A stretch of 64,000 nucleotides of DNA from Symsagittifera roscoffensis (lineage: Eukaryota; Xenacoelomorpha; Acoela; Convolutidae). The translations under genes were made by a program, and so were the position numbers. Under the pieces are notes generated by a model. It was not told where the DNA came from. It made no database searches and saw only the letters and a program-made list of their open reading frames with translations. The DNA lies in the NCBI RefSeq assembly GCF_963678635.1, contig NC_087062.1, positions 61,791,584-61,855,583 of the forward strand, given 5' to 3'. Below are positions 1 through 10,500 of the stretch, piece by piece. Numbering within the stretch: position 1 is the stretch's first letter; every line of letters starts with the position of its first letter.

Positions 1-1320
1 ACAACAGTAAGGACTGGGATTGTGAGTAACCCCCATTTTGACGACAACAGGAAAAGTTCGTTCTTCAAAACTATTAAGATTTTGATATTGAAGAAAATAA
101 CTTACTGCGTATCATACTTTGCTCTTTCAGGGTGATTTGCTTCATGGTATTATGCCCTCTCTTTTTATATAATTTAAAAATTGTCATGATGGAGATGCTG
201 TATTTAAAGCTCGAAAGTTGATGTCGGAACAAATTGAATAAACCACATCAATGAAAACAAATTATATCATGGAGCGGTTGTCACCAATTGAAATTACCTT
301 AAAAAATACGCAGATGAGCTTAAGTTGGTGGCTTCAACCAAAAATTGTACTGTGTCGGAGTTATGCTATGATCCAAAAGACAGCAAAAAAGATGCTTAGT
401 TCCGTAAAAAGATGCTAATTACCGAAAAAAATTCAGATAATATACATTCCTTACAGAAGTGTGTCTTTTGAAACGTAAGTAATGCTTATGAAAATGGTCG
501 TCAGCAAATAAATCAACCGGCAGTGAATGCTAATCCGTTCAAAAGAAACTACTTGAATATGATTAACCAAGCAAAATTTGAGCGCTACTTTGCAAACCTT
601 TCTCCGGAGTTGAAAAAAAAGACTAATTCTGGATGGAAACAAGAGCCAAAGCGGGTCTGAAAACAAAAACAACTAAATCAGACTGGTAAACATTACTGGC
701 TTTAATAACTTTTCTGTTCAAAAAATGTATGGTGTTTTGACCTTATTTATGAACCCTAAATCAATATAAATTTGATTAGATTTTTAGTTCAAAAAGTTAT
801 CATCTTGGCCGTAAAGGATGATGTACTGATTATGTCGTCGTGAAATCATGCAAGCAACATTGCCTCATCAAATAGCAACGAAACTTACCATTAAATTTTC
901 TCTCAATCTTTTCATCTTTTCACAAAAATTCATTATTTTCTTTTATTTTCTCTTCAAAAAATATTTTCTCTTCATCAATTTTGGATTTTTTTTGTTTTTT
1001 TGAGTGCGTAGACTAAAACTTTAACCTGCTAAAACCTCTGACATACTAAGTAAAAATTAATCAGCATGATGATATTTGCAGCTAAATTCTGAGAAAATGT
1101 CTTGCAAAAATAAAAATTATTAAAAAGCCTGATACAATTTTTGATTTTTTTATTAGTTTTGAAAAAATAAGACAGTGCCTTGTAAAGCATAAGGATATTA
1201 TGTATTTTGGAATGATGATTTTTTCCACTGATCTTCCTAATGCAGTAAAAACTATAATGATAGTGAAATTTGATCCGAAGTAATACAGTTTTCCTCTTAA
1301 CTCGGAAACAAGATATTATC
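1..1320. other. No gene recognised; AT-rich flank
   Basis: The sequence is AT-rich and short open frames in it look random. I see no splice-bounded exon, transposon protein or RNA gene up to the assembly gap. Confidence 0.5.
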
Positions 1321-1520
1321 NNNNNNNNNNNNNNNNNNNNNNNNNNNNNNNNNNNNNNNNNNNNNNNNNNNNNNNNNNNNNNNNNNNNNNNNNNNNNNNN
1401 NNNNNNNNNNNNNNNNNNNNNNNNNNNNNNNNNNNNNNNNNNNNNNNNNNNNNNNNNNNNNNNNNNNNNNNNNNNNNNNNNNNNNNNNNNNNNNNNNNNN
1501 NNNNNNNNNNNNNNNNNNNN
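1321..1520. other. Assembly gap (200 Ns)
   Basis: A run of exactly 200 N characters. A round number such as this normally marks a scaffold gap of unknown true length. Open frames running through it are artefacts. Confidence 0.99.
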
Positions 1521-1780
1521 AGTAATAAGATTTGTCTGAAAGAAGAAACTGATTAAAGTTGAATTTAGAAACGTTTAGTTGAATACAACCACTTGTGCAA
1601 GACTCTGAGCGCGAGTGATTAGAATTACAAATTCGTAGTGTGTCCGTGTCGTAGTTAAGAAAATTCGCGGAGAACGACCGTTGGATGTGTAATGCTAAAT
1701 TTTTCTTTCCGCCCATTGAATTTTTGTAATCCAAGTTAGTAACACTATTTACATCCACTTGATTGTACAATTAGTTCTTT

Positions 1781-2152
1781 TTACAATTTTTTTTCACAAT
1801 CACTACTTACAGTAAAATTTTCTAAAATCTTGTTCACTGTTGCCACCACGAATTCAATATTATAATATGAGGTTGGGAGGGCTTTTCCGGATGGTAACCT
1901 CGACATTAAATCGGTGAATCCTATTTCTTTTCCTGGGATATGTCTGATTTTAAAATTAAACGGTAAAAATCGATTCACCCAACGGGTCAATCTGCGGTGC
2001 GTCCTTTTATTACTCTGATTTGCGTTTAATGCCAAAAATAGCGCCTTCTGGTCAGTAACGATTTCGAACTCGGCGCCGTACAAGTAGTTTTTGGAATGCT
2101 CAGTAGCCCAGACCACTCCCAAAAGTTCGAGTTCATTTGTTGAGTATTTCAT
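1781..2152 (-). pseudogene. RNase H fragment of gypsy remnant
   Basis: The reading frame (123 codons) carries the tether/RNase H signature of gypsy pol: a TDQKALFLAL block (catalytic-Asp region of the RNase H fold), then HRRLTRWVNRF and FKIRHIPGKEIGFTDLMSR, the usual junction between RNase H and integrase. The frame ends shortly after this motif, so integrase is missing. It lies downstream of the RT fragments at 2373-3041 in the same orientation. Confidence 0.85.
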
Positions 2153-2372
2153 TTCATGATTATTTAAAAATCGGGAGGCAAATGCTACGCTTAACCAATT
2201 TTTTCCATCCCATTGTTCTACTGTAGCTCCAAGCCCACTGTGTGAAGCATCTGTTTTTAGTCTTGAATTCCTTTTTATATCGAAATGGTTGTTCTCTGTT
2301 ATATTTACGATCTGTCTTTTATTTCTTCGAATGTTTTCTTGTGGGAATCGTCACAATCTTAGACTGATTTTT

Positions 2373-3041
2373 TTAGACTAAAAGTGGACGTAACGGAGAA
2401 CTTGGGGCTGATAAATTCGGGACAAACTTCATATATTGGTTTATCGAGCCAAAGAATGATGTTAATTCAGAGATGTTTTTCGGGTTTGGGAGATTCTTTG
2501 TCGAATCCGATTTTCCCACCAATGCTTTAACCCGGATTGGGATATCTTGAATCCTAGCCACTCTATGTCTTTTTGAATGAGGCTACTAAAGTACCGTCAA
2601 TGTAACAGTTGGTGAACGGGATATCTTTTAGTAGCGAGTTCATTGTTTGCTCGTGTCAGTGCATAGTTGTAATTGACTGTATGCATTTTTTAGATCTTAA
2701 TTGCTGAACCAGACTTCCCCTGAGTTTTTATTTGAAAGCTGAAGGGCGATGTTGTCGATGAGCTTCTGTATGTTTGGCATTTGATATTTGTTCTTGAATA
2801 TCTGGTCATTTAGGAGTTTTTTGTCTGAGGCTAACTTGATACTACCATCTTTTTTTCGTGTATTTACTATTGGACTAATAAAACAGTCTTTGTCGCATTT
2901 GCTTAATTTCACAATATGCCCCTCTTTTTCCATTCTGTTTACTTCTACTTTTATACTATCTAGTAAATATAGGGGAACTCTTCTGTCTTTACCTTGAATA
3001 GGTTTGAATGGGATGTGAAAATGAGTGATCTTTCTGTCCAA
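2373..3041 (-). pseudogene. Reverse transcriptase fragments of gypsy remnant
   Basis: Two frames (2697-3041 and 2373-2561) cover the 5' part of a gypsy RT: a block with MEKEGHIVKLSKCDKDCFISPIV and KKDGSIKLASDKKLLND, and after a break the connection segment NPKNISELTSFFGSINQYMKFVPNLS. The central catalytic part with the YxDD box is not recognisable in an open frame. This is a broken, non-functional copy. Confidence 0.8.
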
Positions 3042-3174
3042 TGGTATTTTCCTACTCCATTAAAAAGTCCTTTGAATTTTTTGTACAAGTTTAGGATTGT
3101 ATCCGAATGAGTGTTTAACTTACACGATTCTGGAAGTGTCACGTTAATGCCTGGAAGTAATGGTTGTCTTTGCA

Positions 3175-3828
3175 CTATTTATTTTCCAGCTCTGGGTAGG
3201 TTATCATTTCCTCAAATGTTCCTCTCGTGTCCAGTGGTAATAAAAAAAGGAGTTTCTTCAGAATTCCAACCATAGGATTGTATCCTGACTTTGATTTTCC
3301 CGATGATATTAATTGTATCATTGGTAAAGCCGCAATATAATTCACGATTTTCTTGTCGGCTTGGTGAATTTTCAATTGTGGGTTTCTCAATTTCAGCTCG
3401 TCCAAAACGTTTTGCCTTAGAAAGCTTACCGAGCTAGCCGAATCCACTAGAATATTCAGATTAACAATTGCGTCTTCTCCCAATCCAATGTTCACAAGTT
3501 TCTTGGTTTCGAGGCCGTTGGTATCGCAGATGGTTCTGATATTTAACACGGAATAATCGTCGTTGCCGCTAGTCCCCTCTTCCGTCCAAGCACTAATCAC
3601 TCCACAAAAATTTTCATCTGTTGTCGCTTGTGGGTCTTCTGAAGAATATGAACAATTCTGATTATTTACAATTTCCTCTACATTATTTACAGCTGGTCTT
3701 CTCCCTTTCGATCTGCATTTATATTCACAAATATTACAAATTATTTCCTTCGCCGGACACACATTCAAATGACCTTTGGTAAACGCGTTTCCACATTTCA
3801 TACAGGTATTGGATTTTTTTATGTTCAA
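3175..3828 (-). pseudogene. Zinc-knuckle and aspartic-protease segment of gypsy remnant
   Basis: This 217-codon frame starts with a cysteine/histidine knuckle (CMKCGNAFTKGHLNVC) and the start of a second (ICNICEYK). It then has an acidic linker and a retroviral-type aspartic protease with active-site motif LVDSASSVSF near codons 130-139, where DSA replaces the commoner DTG/DSG. A following frame (2960-3175) links it towards RT. The frame is open throughout, but its neighbours are shifted. Confidence 0.75.
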
Positions 3829-3842
3829 GCTTGGTTCATTAT

Positions 3843-4589
3843 TTACATTATTAAAATTTTGTACACTCTTCCGCTATTGACGTTGGATGCTCTTGTCATA
3901 TTTGTTAACTTGAGATGATTATAATATCCTTTCTCGTCTATTATTGCTTGGTTGAGTTTGTCCACTGGATTAGGTGTTTCTGAGAGTAATCTTCGTTGTA
4001 AGTCGCAATTCTTCACATTAAAAATGAATAAGTCCCTTATCCACTCCTGTTCAGCGTTGATGCCAATTTCACATGATCTTGCTAAGTCCGACAACGCCCC
4101 CCAAAATTCTTCGTAGGATTCCCTGTCCTTGTTTTCTGCTTAGCAGTTTGTAGCGTTCAAACATGATGTTTGTGGGTTTAATAAAAGCTGCTTCCAGTAG
4201 GTGGGAAATTTTTTTAAAGGAGATTGCTACTACTATAACATTTGGATGTTTTTGAGAAAACACTCTCTTTCCTTCAGCTCCTAAGGCCAGATATAAGATG
4301 GATTTTAATTTTTTGTCGGTCTCGTATCTCCTCATACCTCCGAATTTTCGTTTCTCCTCTGTAATTTGTTTATCTTCTGAATGTTCGTAAACATGGTTTC
4401 TTTATTTCTGGCCTCCCTGACTTTCCTCTGCGCTTCACTTTCTGAATCCTGGGCGCCTTCTAATATAGGGATCGTAGTTTCATGTTGCAATAGTTCTTTT
4501 AGGTTATCAATGTCTAAATTCTCTTTGGCGATGATAGCCAGGTGGAATTGATCTGTCCAGTTACTCCATTGGGTGGCTTGTTCTACCAA
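3843..4589 (-). pseudogene. gag fragments of gypsy remnant
   Basis: Three short overlapping or abutting frames (4332-4589, 4069-4335, 3843-4094) precede the zinc-knuckle frame. They contain a gag-like start with QWSNWTDQFHLAI and a later segment IRDLFIFNVKNCDLQRRLL that matches the end of a gypsy capsid domain (a short, highly cut helix-rich segment before the knuckle). Frame changes separate them, so gag is dead. Confidence 0.65.
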
Positions 4590-5040
4590 AAAAAGTTGGA
4601 AAAATATATTTTGTTGATGTCGAGAAAAAACGGTTCAAAAGTTTCGCTTCTTGGCCAAAATGTGGACCAGAGTTTCATGTCAATTTGGTACAGCATTTAA
4701 TTCAAGAAAATTGACTAAATAATCTATCACTCTTTACGTTGATTTAAGTTTTGGTAATTAGTCTTCTAGCTTGTTTTCTATCCTTCCGCAACCGATAACG
4801 AAAACAAAATGTATTATTTTTTACAGCATTAAAATTTTTGGAGTTTTTTGTTTTTCTTGTAATAACTTCGAGTGCATATAGTATGAGAAAGTCAGAATAT
4901 GCAGTGCTACCTCCACATCAATTTTTAATACTCGTTTAGTAATTTATAATTTTTTGCAGTTTTATGTAGTATCATTTGATACATACAACTGATTCTCGTC
5001 AAACTAAAAATAGTGGCCTATGATTAGGGAATAATTTTAG

Positions 5041-5248
5041 GGATGAAAAGAGTGTCTATAGTCCCCGTTACGTGAGCACTAGAGTGAGTGGCGGTGGTGG
5101 CGTTGGGGGCTTGGCCAGTGGCTGTTCCATGACTGCGTCAACCGATGGCACTTCTGGTCCGGTGTTTCTGATATGCAACTGCAGACATCCCGAGCAGGAG
5201 CAACAAAACGTACAATATTTGTTACATCCCATAAATGTTATCTTTTAA
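5041..5248 (+). CDS. Possible exon of the unknown host gene, Gly/Ser-rich, Cys-containing
   Basis: An acceptor (TTTTAG, AG at 5039-5040) is followed by an open frame beginning with DEKSVYSPRYVSTR and running through a Gly-rich stretch to FLICNCRHPEQEQQN. The frame hits a stop at 5246-5248. A donor-like GTACAA at 5209 would instead end the exon in phase 0 and allow joining to the exon at 6228. Whether this is the end of an upstream gene or an internal exon is undecided. The GC content is clearly higher than in the flanks, which supports coding. Confidence 0.4.
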
Positions 5249-5665
5249 TTTGAATAAAATTTCTCAGGATCAAATGTGACAAATTTTTCAATGACGATCT
5301 CATAGTCGTCTCCGTTTTTTGGTTGCTCTCGTTAATTTTGTTTCAGATAACTTTGGCTGAAGTTTCATGAATGGCTGTTCGCACAGCATTTTAAAAGCTT
5401 TTATTAACTTGTTGTTTAAATTTAGGCAATAAGTCATTACTTAAACTTTAGCCATTTACTTAACTAGGGGGAGGGGGATGAGTACAAAGAGAACAAACTC
5501 AGTGCATGGATGGAGACAGGCAGAGGAGGAAGGGACACTGAGATGAGGGATGGACCTAAAAAGTGTGCAAAGTGTAGACTGCTTCTGGTCAACGCCCAGC
5601 CACACCCTCCTACTTCGCCCTCCTGGGCATCTCCATTCGCATCTCTCTCCATTCAGGTAACCATG

Positions 5666-5932
5666 CAGGGGCGGATCTAGGATTTTCTCGAGGGAGGGGG
5701 CCGATTTTCAAAAAAAAATTTGAAATTTTTGTCGACCTTTTTTTAGGCAGACAAAATTGATTTTCCGAGCTCTCCCAAAGTCTCATAAAGACCTTGTTTT
5801 GGTCAAATTTTCTGCGCCGCAGGCGAAACTTTAAAAAACGCATTCAGAAAAATTTTAGGGTCTGCCAGCGAAAAAAGGATATCTCAAAATAGTACAAAGG
5901 GGAGAGCCTTTGGGTCGGCAGGAGGTTGAATC
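5666..5932 (-). repeat. Truncated copy of hAT-like TIR repeat (CAGGGGCGGAT family)
   Basis: It starts with CAGGGGCGGATCTAGGATTT and continues with the family's internal tract (GTCGGCAGG near the end), in the orientation opposite to the complete copy at 34049-34480. The other terminus is missing, so no target-site duplication can be read. Confidence 0.65.
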
Positions 5933-6227
5933 ACTGAGAGGAATCGACTTTTGTAATGTAACTCCTCATGCAAGTTAACTCAGAAATGTTTTAAATTGTT
6001 CTGGTGAATTCATTAGGGTCTATCTTGAGCTGCGGGTTTTTCAAAAATCAGACGAATCATGTACAAAACGTAACAAAAGTTATAAAATGTATATAAATAC
6101 GCAACTTTGCACTAGCCAAGGTTAGGTATTTGGGTAATTGTTTGTTGAAAAAACGGATTTAAGGAAAAAATGAAAATCTACTGAATGGGACATTTAGTAC
6201 GACTTAATGTCATTCATCATCTTCTAG

Positions 6228-6699
6228 CCAGTACAGCCAGTTGATTTGGGAAAGAGATTGGGGAAGTCAGGGGTGGTCACAGTAGGTGGCGTGAGAGGAG
6301 ACATAATGATGACCACCGAGCAGAGTAGTGAACCCAGCAGTATGAGTCTCCTGACTCGCTCATGGGATACCGACATCCCAAACAGACTCAATAGCCCAAA
6401 AGGGCCAAAAACAATACGCAATGGCATAATCAACAACAAAAACAACAATCACAACTTCAATCCTCTGTCGGAGACAAATACGAACGAGATCACACTCCCC
6501 AGTAGACTCAGTAACTCAAATACATCCCCACCCGACTTTGTGCCTCCCGTGGGCTCGGGTACCATCAGGTCCCACCTGAACAAGTTTGAGCTCCTCGCGA
6601 GGAGTAATCAGCCCAATTTTACGCCCTACAGCTTCAGCTACACACATCAAAAGAGTCACAGTCACTCGCATCATGCGCATACTCCTAGAAAGCCGGTTG
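6228..6699 (+). CDS. Exon of unknown host gene, Ser/Asn-rich
   Basis: An acceptor CTTCTAG (AG at 6226-6227) opens a frame that stays open for over 150 codons with well-balanced, low-complexity-rich coding: a GVVTVGGVRGD segment, an Asn-rich tract, and a His/Ser-rich tract (SHSHSHHAH). The likely donor is GGTAAT at 6700 (phase 1) or GTTGGT at 6696 (phase 0). Only the second agrees in phase with the ATG-bearing exon at 6946. The open frame continuing to 6839 is probably intronic. No family recognised. Confidence 0.5.
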
Positions 6700-6945
6700 G
6701 TAATTTTCAATATAGCCAATACGCGTTTGCCACCAATTATGCTTTTTTCTATTTTCTGCTGTTATCATTTTATCATTCGAAGACTTCGATAAAAAAAAGT
6801 TTACCTTTCAATAGAATTTGCGTCGCGGACACCTTATAGAATTCAGAGAAAATTAGTATAGTTTTGGACTTGATATCTTTTTCGAACCCTTTTTCCTTTG
6901 TCATTTTTGTCTCAAGTGCTGTCTTTTTTGATCGCTTTCAATCAG

Positions 6946-7524
6946 ATGAGCGGAAGAAGAGTCGACATGTTCGAGAGGAGACAACAACAAAAACAACAGA
7001 ATCCGCCGAGTGAAAATAAAACAAGTGAAAGCTCAAAGTCAGGAGCGAACATAGGAAGTCGCAGCTACCGAACCAGGATATACAAACATACAAACAGTCC
7101 TCCTTCTCAAGCTGCTCAACAATCCTCAACAGTCGAATTAGACACTGAAATTGATGATTGCGAGGTTGGAAAAATCACAGGGGATAGTTGTAGAAGATTA
7201 GAGGAGTCCGAAAAAGGAACATATTCTACGGGAGGAGTTATGGCGACTACGACCAAAGTAAAAAGTCTGAAAAGTTTGTTCGAGGCAGCCACGCCCCATT
7301 CTAATTTAGTTGTCATCTCAATGGCCGAAAGCGCACAAAGCATACCAGTAACCCCGCAAAAGCCGTCGCTTTTGGCAAGAAAGGAAGGATATCTAACTCA
7401 AAAACGAACCAATCCGACTCCGAAACCTAAAGAGAGCCTGACCTATGAAAAGGAAGCGAATATAGCAATTGATAGTAGAAAAATGAGCACGACTACTGAA
7501 GACCCATACAGTTATAACCGTCAA
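6946..7524 (+). CDS. Host gene exon, possible start codon
   Basis: The exon follows acceptor TTTCAATCAG and begins with an ATG in frame (MSGRRVDMFERRQQQKQQN), which may be the initiator or an internal Met. Its 193 codons are Ser/Thr/Lys/Gln-rich with SLKSLFEAA and SLLARKEGYL segments. It ends CAA before a consensus donor GTAAGT at 7525, phase 0. Confidence 0.65.
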
Positions 7525-10500
7525 GTAAGTCTAAAGCGCCTATTTCATTCGATCTTTTTAAATCGATTGAGCAAAAATCATTGGTTAACAAATTAGAGTA
7601 CAAAGAGCCAGTGGAGCGCGCAGGCCAAATTTTTTGAATCACTCCCTGGCTTTTTTGGAAAAAATACAATTTTGACCAAGAAATAGTATCTATTGCCACT
7701 CAAGGCTTGATTTGGTCAGCCAGAGATGGGTTCGTAAAATAGTATCAAAGGAACCCTTTTGGAGGAAAAAATGGCACACAGAACTGATGGGGTATTTTTT
7801 TTGCAGTGTACTGGAACCAGTTCTAAACTAGTATTTATAAACCAATTATATTATTGATAAAACTATCTCTATAAAATATTACTAACTAACCAATCCATAT
7901 TCCATCTCTAACATTGACACTTATTTGTAAGTGCTGAAACTACTTGTAGTTTCAGCACCAGAACAATTTTAATAAAACTTAGAATACAGTTGTTCTCCTT
8001 CTATATAAACTACAAGAACTAACTCGCGAAAACCAGGAAACACGAGATCTATTGATACTAGGAGATATAAGAGTAAGATTAAGATTGGTATTAGACTAAG
8101 AAGTTGCACGAACCTATCCGGCCGAAAATAAGATAGCGTGACGAACAGATGGTGTACCTTATCTGAAATTACTCTATGAGTACAGGCCAGAGGTCATAAC
8201 TCAGTACTTTTTCAACACTTTCTGGTTTTGTATTGTATGCATATGAGGATCAATTGTGATTTCTAGGACAAAACAGAAAAAAATACAAATGTAAATACGG
8301 AAAATAAAAGGGGAGTAAAGACTGTTCCTGATGAGTCTGAAATTGTTGCATCGAGTCGGAAAGGAAAAGACCCAGCTAGTGAAGACGTCACTTCAAGTGG
8401 GAACAGGACCAGCTCTAATATGACTTCTGCACGTGGACTGGATGTGGCAGGGCGACCAGTGGTCTCCGTTGATAACATCAGTGCCGCAAGATCCTTCTGG
8501 CAAAACCGACTTCGCGCGCAGGTTAGTGCCTAGTTACAGTTATCCTTTGGGTAACATTCAAAGTATGCTGGACCATAAACTCTTCCTGAATCGAATACTT
8601 TTAGTCTCTATATCAAAAATTGCATAACAATGAGCTTCCGGCTGGAACCTGATCCAAACTACATTTTATGATTGGATAAATTAGATATTTTACCACTGTA
8701 AAGTATTTAATATTAACCAATCATGATCCATCTAACTAGCAACCCACTTATTTGTAAGTGCTGAAATTACTTGTAATTTCAGCACCAGAGAGATTTGAAT
8801 TTAACTTAGAAATTAGTTGTCTCTCCAAGAGAACTTCAGCAGCCGCAACAAACCAGTATACCCTAGATCTATTGAGCCTAGCAGAGACTAGTTAAACACC
8901 CTGAGACTAGAAAGTATAAGAGTAAGATTAGGATCGGTATTAGACTAAGAAGTTGCACGAATCTATCCGGCCGAAAATAAGATAGCGTGACGAGCAGACG
9001 GTGTACCCTATCCGAAATTACTCTATGAGTTAACCACATCGGTCCTAACTCATCTGGTGCGACCATAAGTCTCGATTAAGACCTTAATAGCTTAGAATTA
9101 ACCAAAAAATAGATTAGAATTTAGACAAAACATTTTTAAAATGTTATACGATAATAAATTAATCGAAATGTCTCTACGACTCAATAGATCAGAGCCGATA
9201 TTCCGAACGATAACAGAACTACCCGGAATTGGAAGAAGACCTCGAACAAGAGACGACATACGACAAAGTAGAAACTTACCAAATAGTTTTATGATCGTAC
9301 GGCAAAAGCCAACACAAACTTTTATATTTAGAATCTTATTAGCAATGAATTTAGATTTTCATTTGCAAACATAAAATTTTGAAGTCAATCTTCATGATCA
9401 TTTCAGGCGCTAAACAAAATTATTAATATGCAATAACGATTTATAAAAAGATCTCAGATCGTTTTCTCAATTTCTGCAGTCTTATATAAAACATGTTTGA
9501 AAAATATTTATTGAAAATGAAAATAAGAATTAGTAGCATGACAATAAATTGTTAGTAATCATAAAATCATCTGTTGTCCCAGCTTTATCACCTAAACATA
9601 ACAGCAATCATAAGCTCACTAATATCATTAAAAAAACTAAATCTTTTTCTTAGATAAATTTAAACAATTTTAAACTTAAATTCACTTAATTTTAAAAACA
9701 GATCATCAAGGCTTATCCTTGGATCTTAATTAATTTTCTATTTCACTAAATTTAAAACCTGATCATCAAGGCCTATCCTTGGATCAAAAAGAACAATTTT
9801 GTTCTCCCCCACTCACTTAGCAAGTGTCTAACGACCTTAAACGTCGATTCACTATCCAACCCTTCCAAACGACCCAAGATTAATAGAAATTTTTAAATAA
9901 AACTAACCATTCAAATTAAGATAAACAGCGAAGAACTTCGATTATTCATCCTTCACTTGAACCCTCCTCTTACCAGACCCAGGATAGATCTTAGACTTAG
10001 TAAGTTTAAAATAGTATCTAACGAACTACTTGCGTTCTAACTATACCTGAACCTTGTGGATCGATTTACTATTCTCCAACCCTTGAACACAATCACTACC
10101 CCTAAGTAAGATTAAGTAAGTTAACACCTTAGCTTAGACTAGCCACGAGAAAGTAAAAAATCATTCTTCGGAATCGATATACTTTTCTCTCCAACCCTGA
10201 TTAAAAAGACCCAGGTTAAGCTAACCAAAAAATCGTAAGGACTAACAGTCTAAGAAAATAGAAATCACCTAACAACTTTTTGCATCCCTCATCCTAAACC
10301 TTATGTCATTCAAAAATCTAGGAAATAAACAAACAATCGTTTAAAACAACTGTGAAATAGATAACCAAAAATACGATCTTGTAATCATACCTCATACACA
10401 AACAGTTGGATACATTAGAACAAAACGACTAACAATAAAAAGAAAAATAATAAACAAACAAAGACAAATCACACGAAAAAGATTTTCAATAAATAGAAAC

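Larger units (their letters stand above)
1781..4589 (-). mobile_element. Ty3/gypsy LTR retrotransposon remnant, frameshifted, lacking integrase
   Basis: Read on the minus strand from 4589 downward, the order is gag, zinc-knuckle plus aspartic protease, reverse transcriptase, RNase H, which is the Ty3/gypsy order. The coding is split into many short frames by stops and frameshifts. The RNase H segment stops near 1781 and no integrase follows before the N gap. No LTRs were found. The cysteine spacing of the knuckle recalls Mag-like gypsy elements, but that is only a family impression. It is unrelated in sequence to the giant element at 8643-27265. Confidence 0.85.
9053..10379 (+). other. Long leader of giant element with internal repeats
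   Basis: About 1.3 kb between the LTR and the first gag-like frame. It holds a 50-base direct repeat with a 60-base period (around 9675-9723 and 9735-9785), each copy ending in GATCATCAAGGCYTATCC-TTGGATC. It also has three spaced copies of a motif near TCGATTTACTATTCTCCAACC (9843, 10061, 10173) and two consensus-like donor sites GTAAGT (10000 and 10116). Packaging, dimerisation and subgenomic splicing are the usual jobs of such leaders, but their role here is inference. Confidence 0.5.

Noticed and set aside
1270-1770. Open frames spanning the N gap on both strands
   Set aside because: They are open only because the 200 Ns contain no stop codons.
6700-6839. Extension of the 6228 exon frame to 6839
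   Set aside because: Composition becomes Phe/Leu/Tyr-rich and AT-rich after the donor-like GGTAAT, so it is probably intron.
8878-9066. Minus-strand ORF repeated at 27091-27300
   Set aside because: It lies within the two LTRs and is antisense to them. It recurs only because the LTRs are duplicates.
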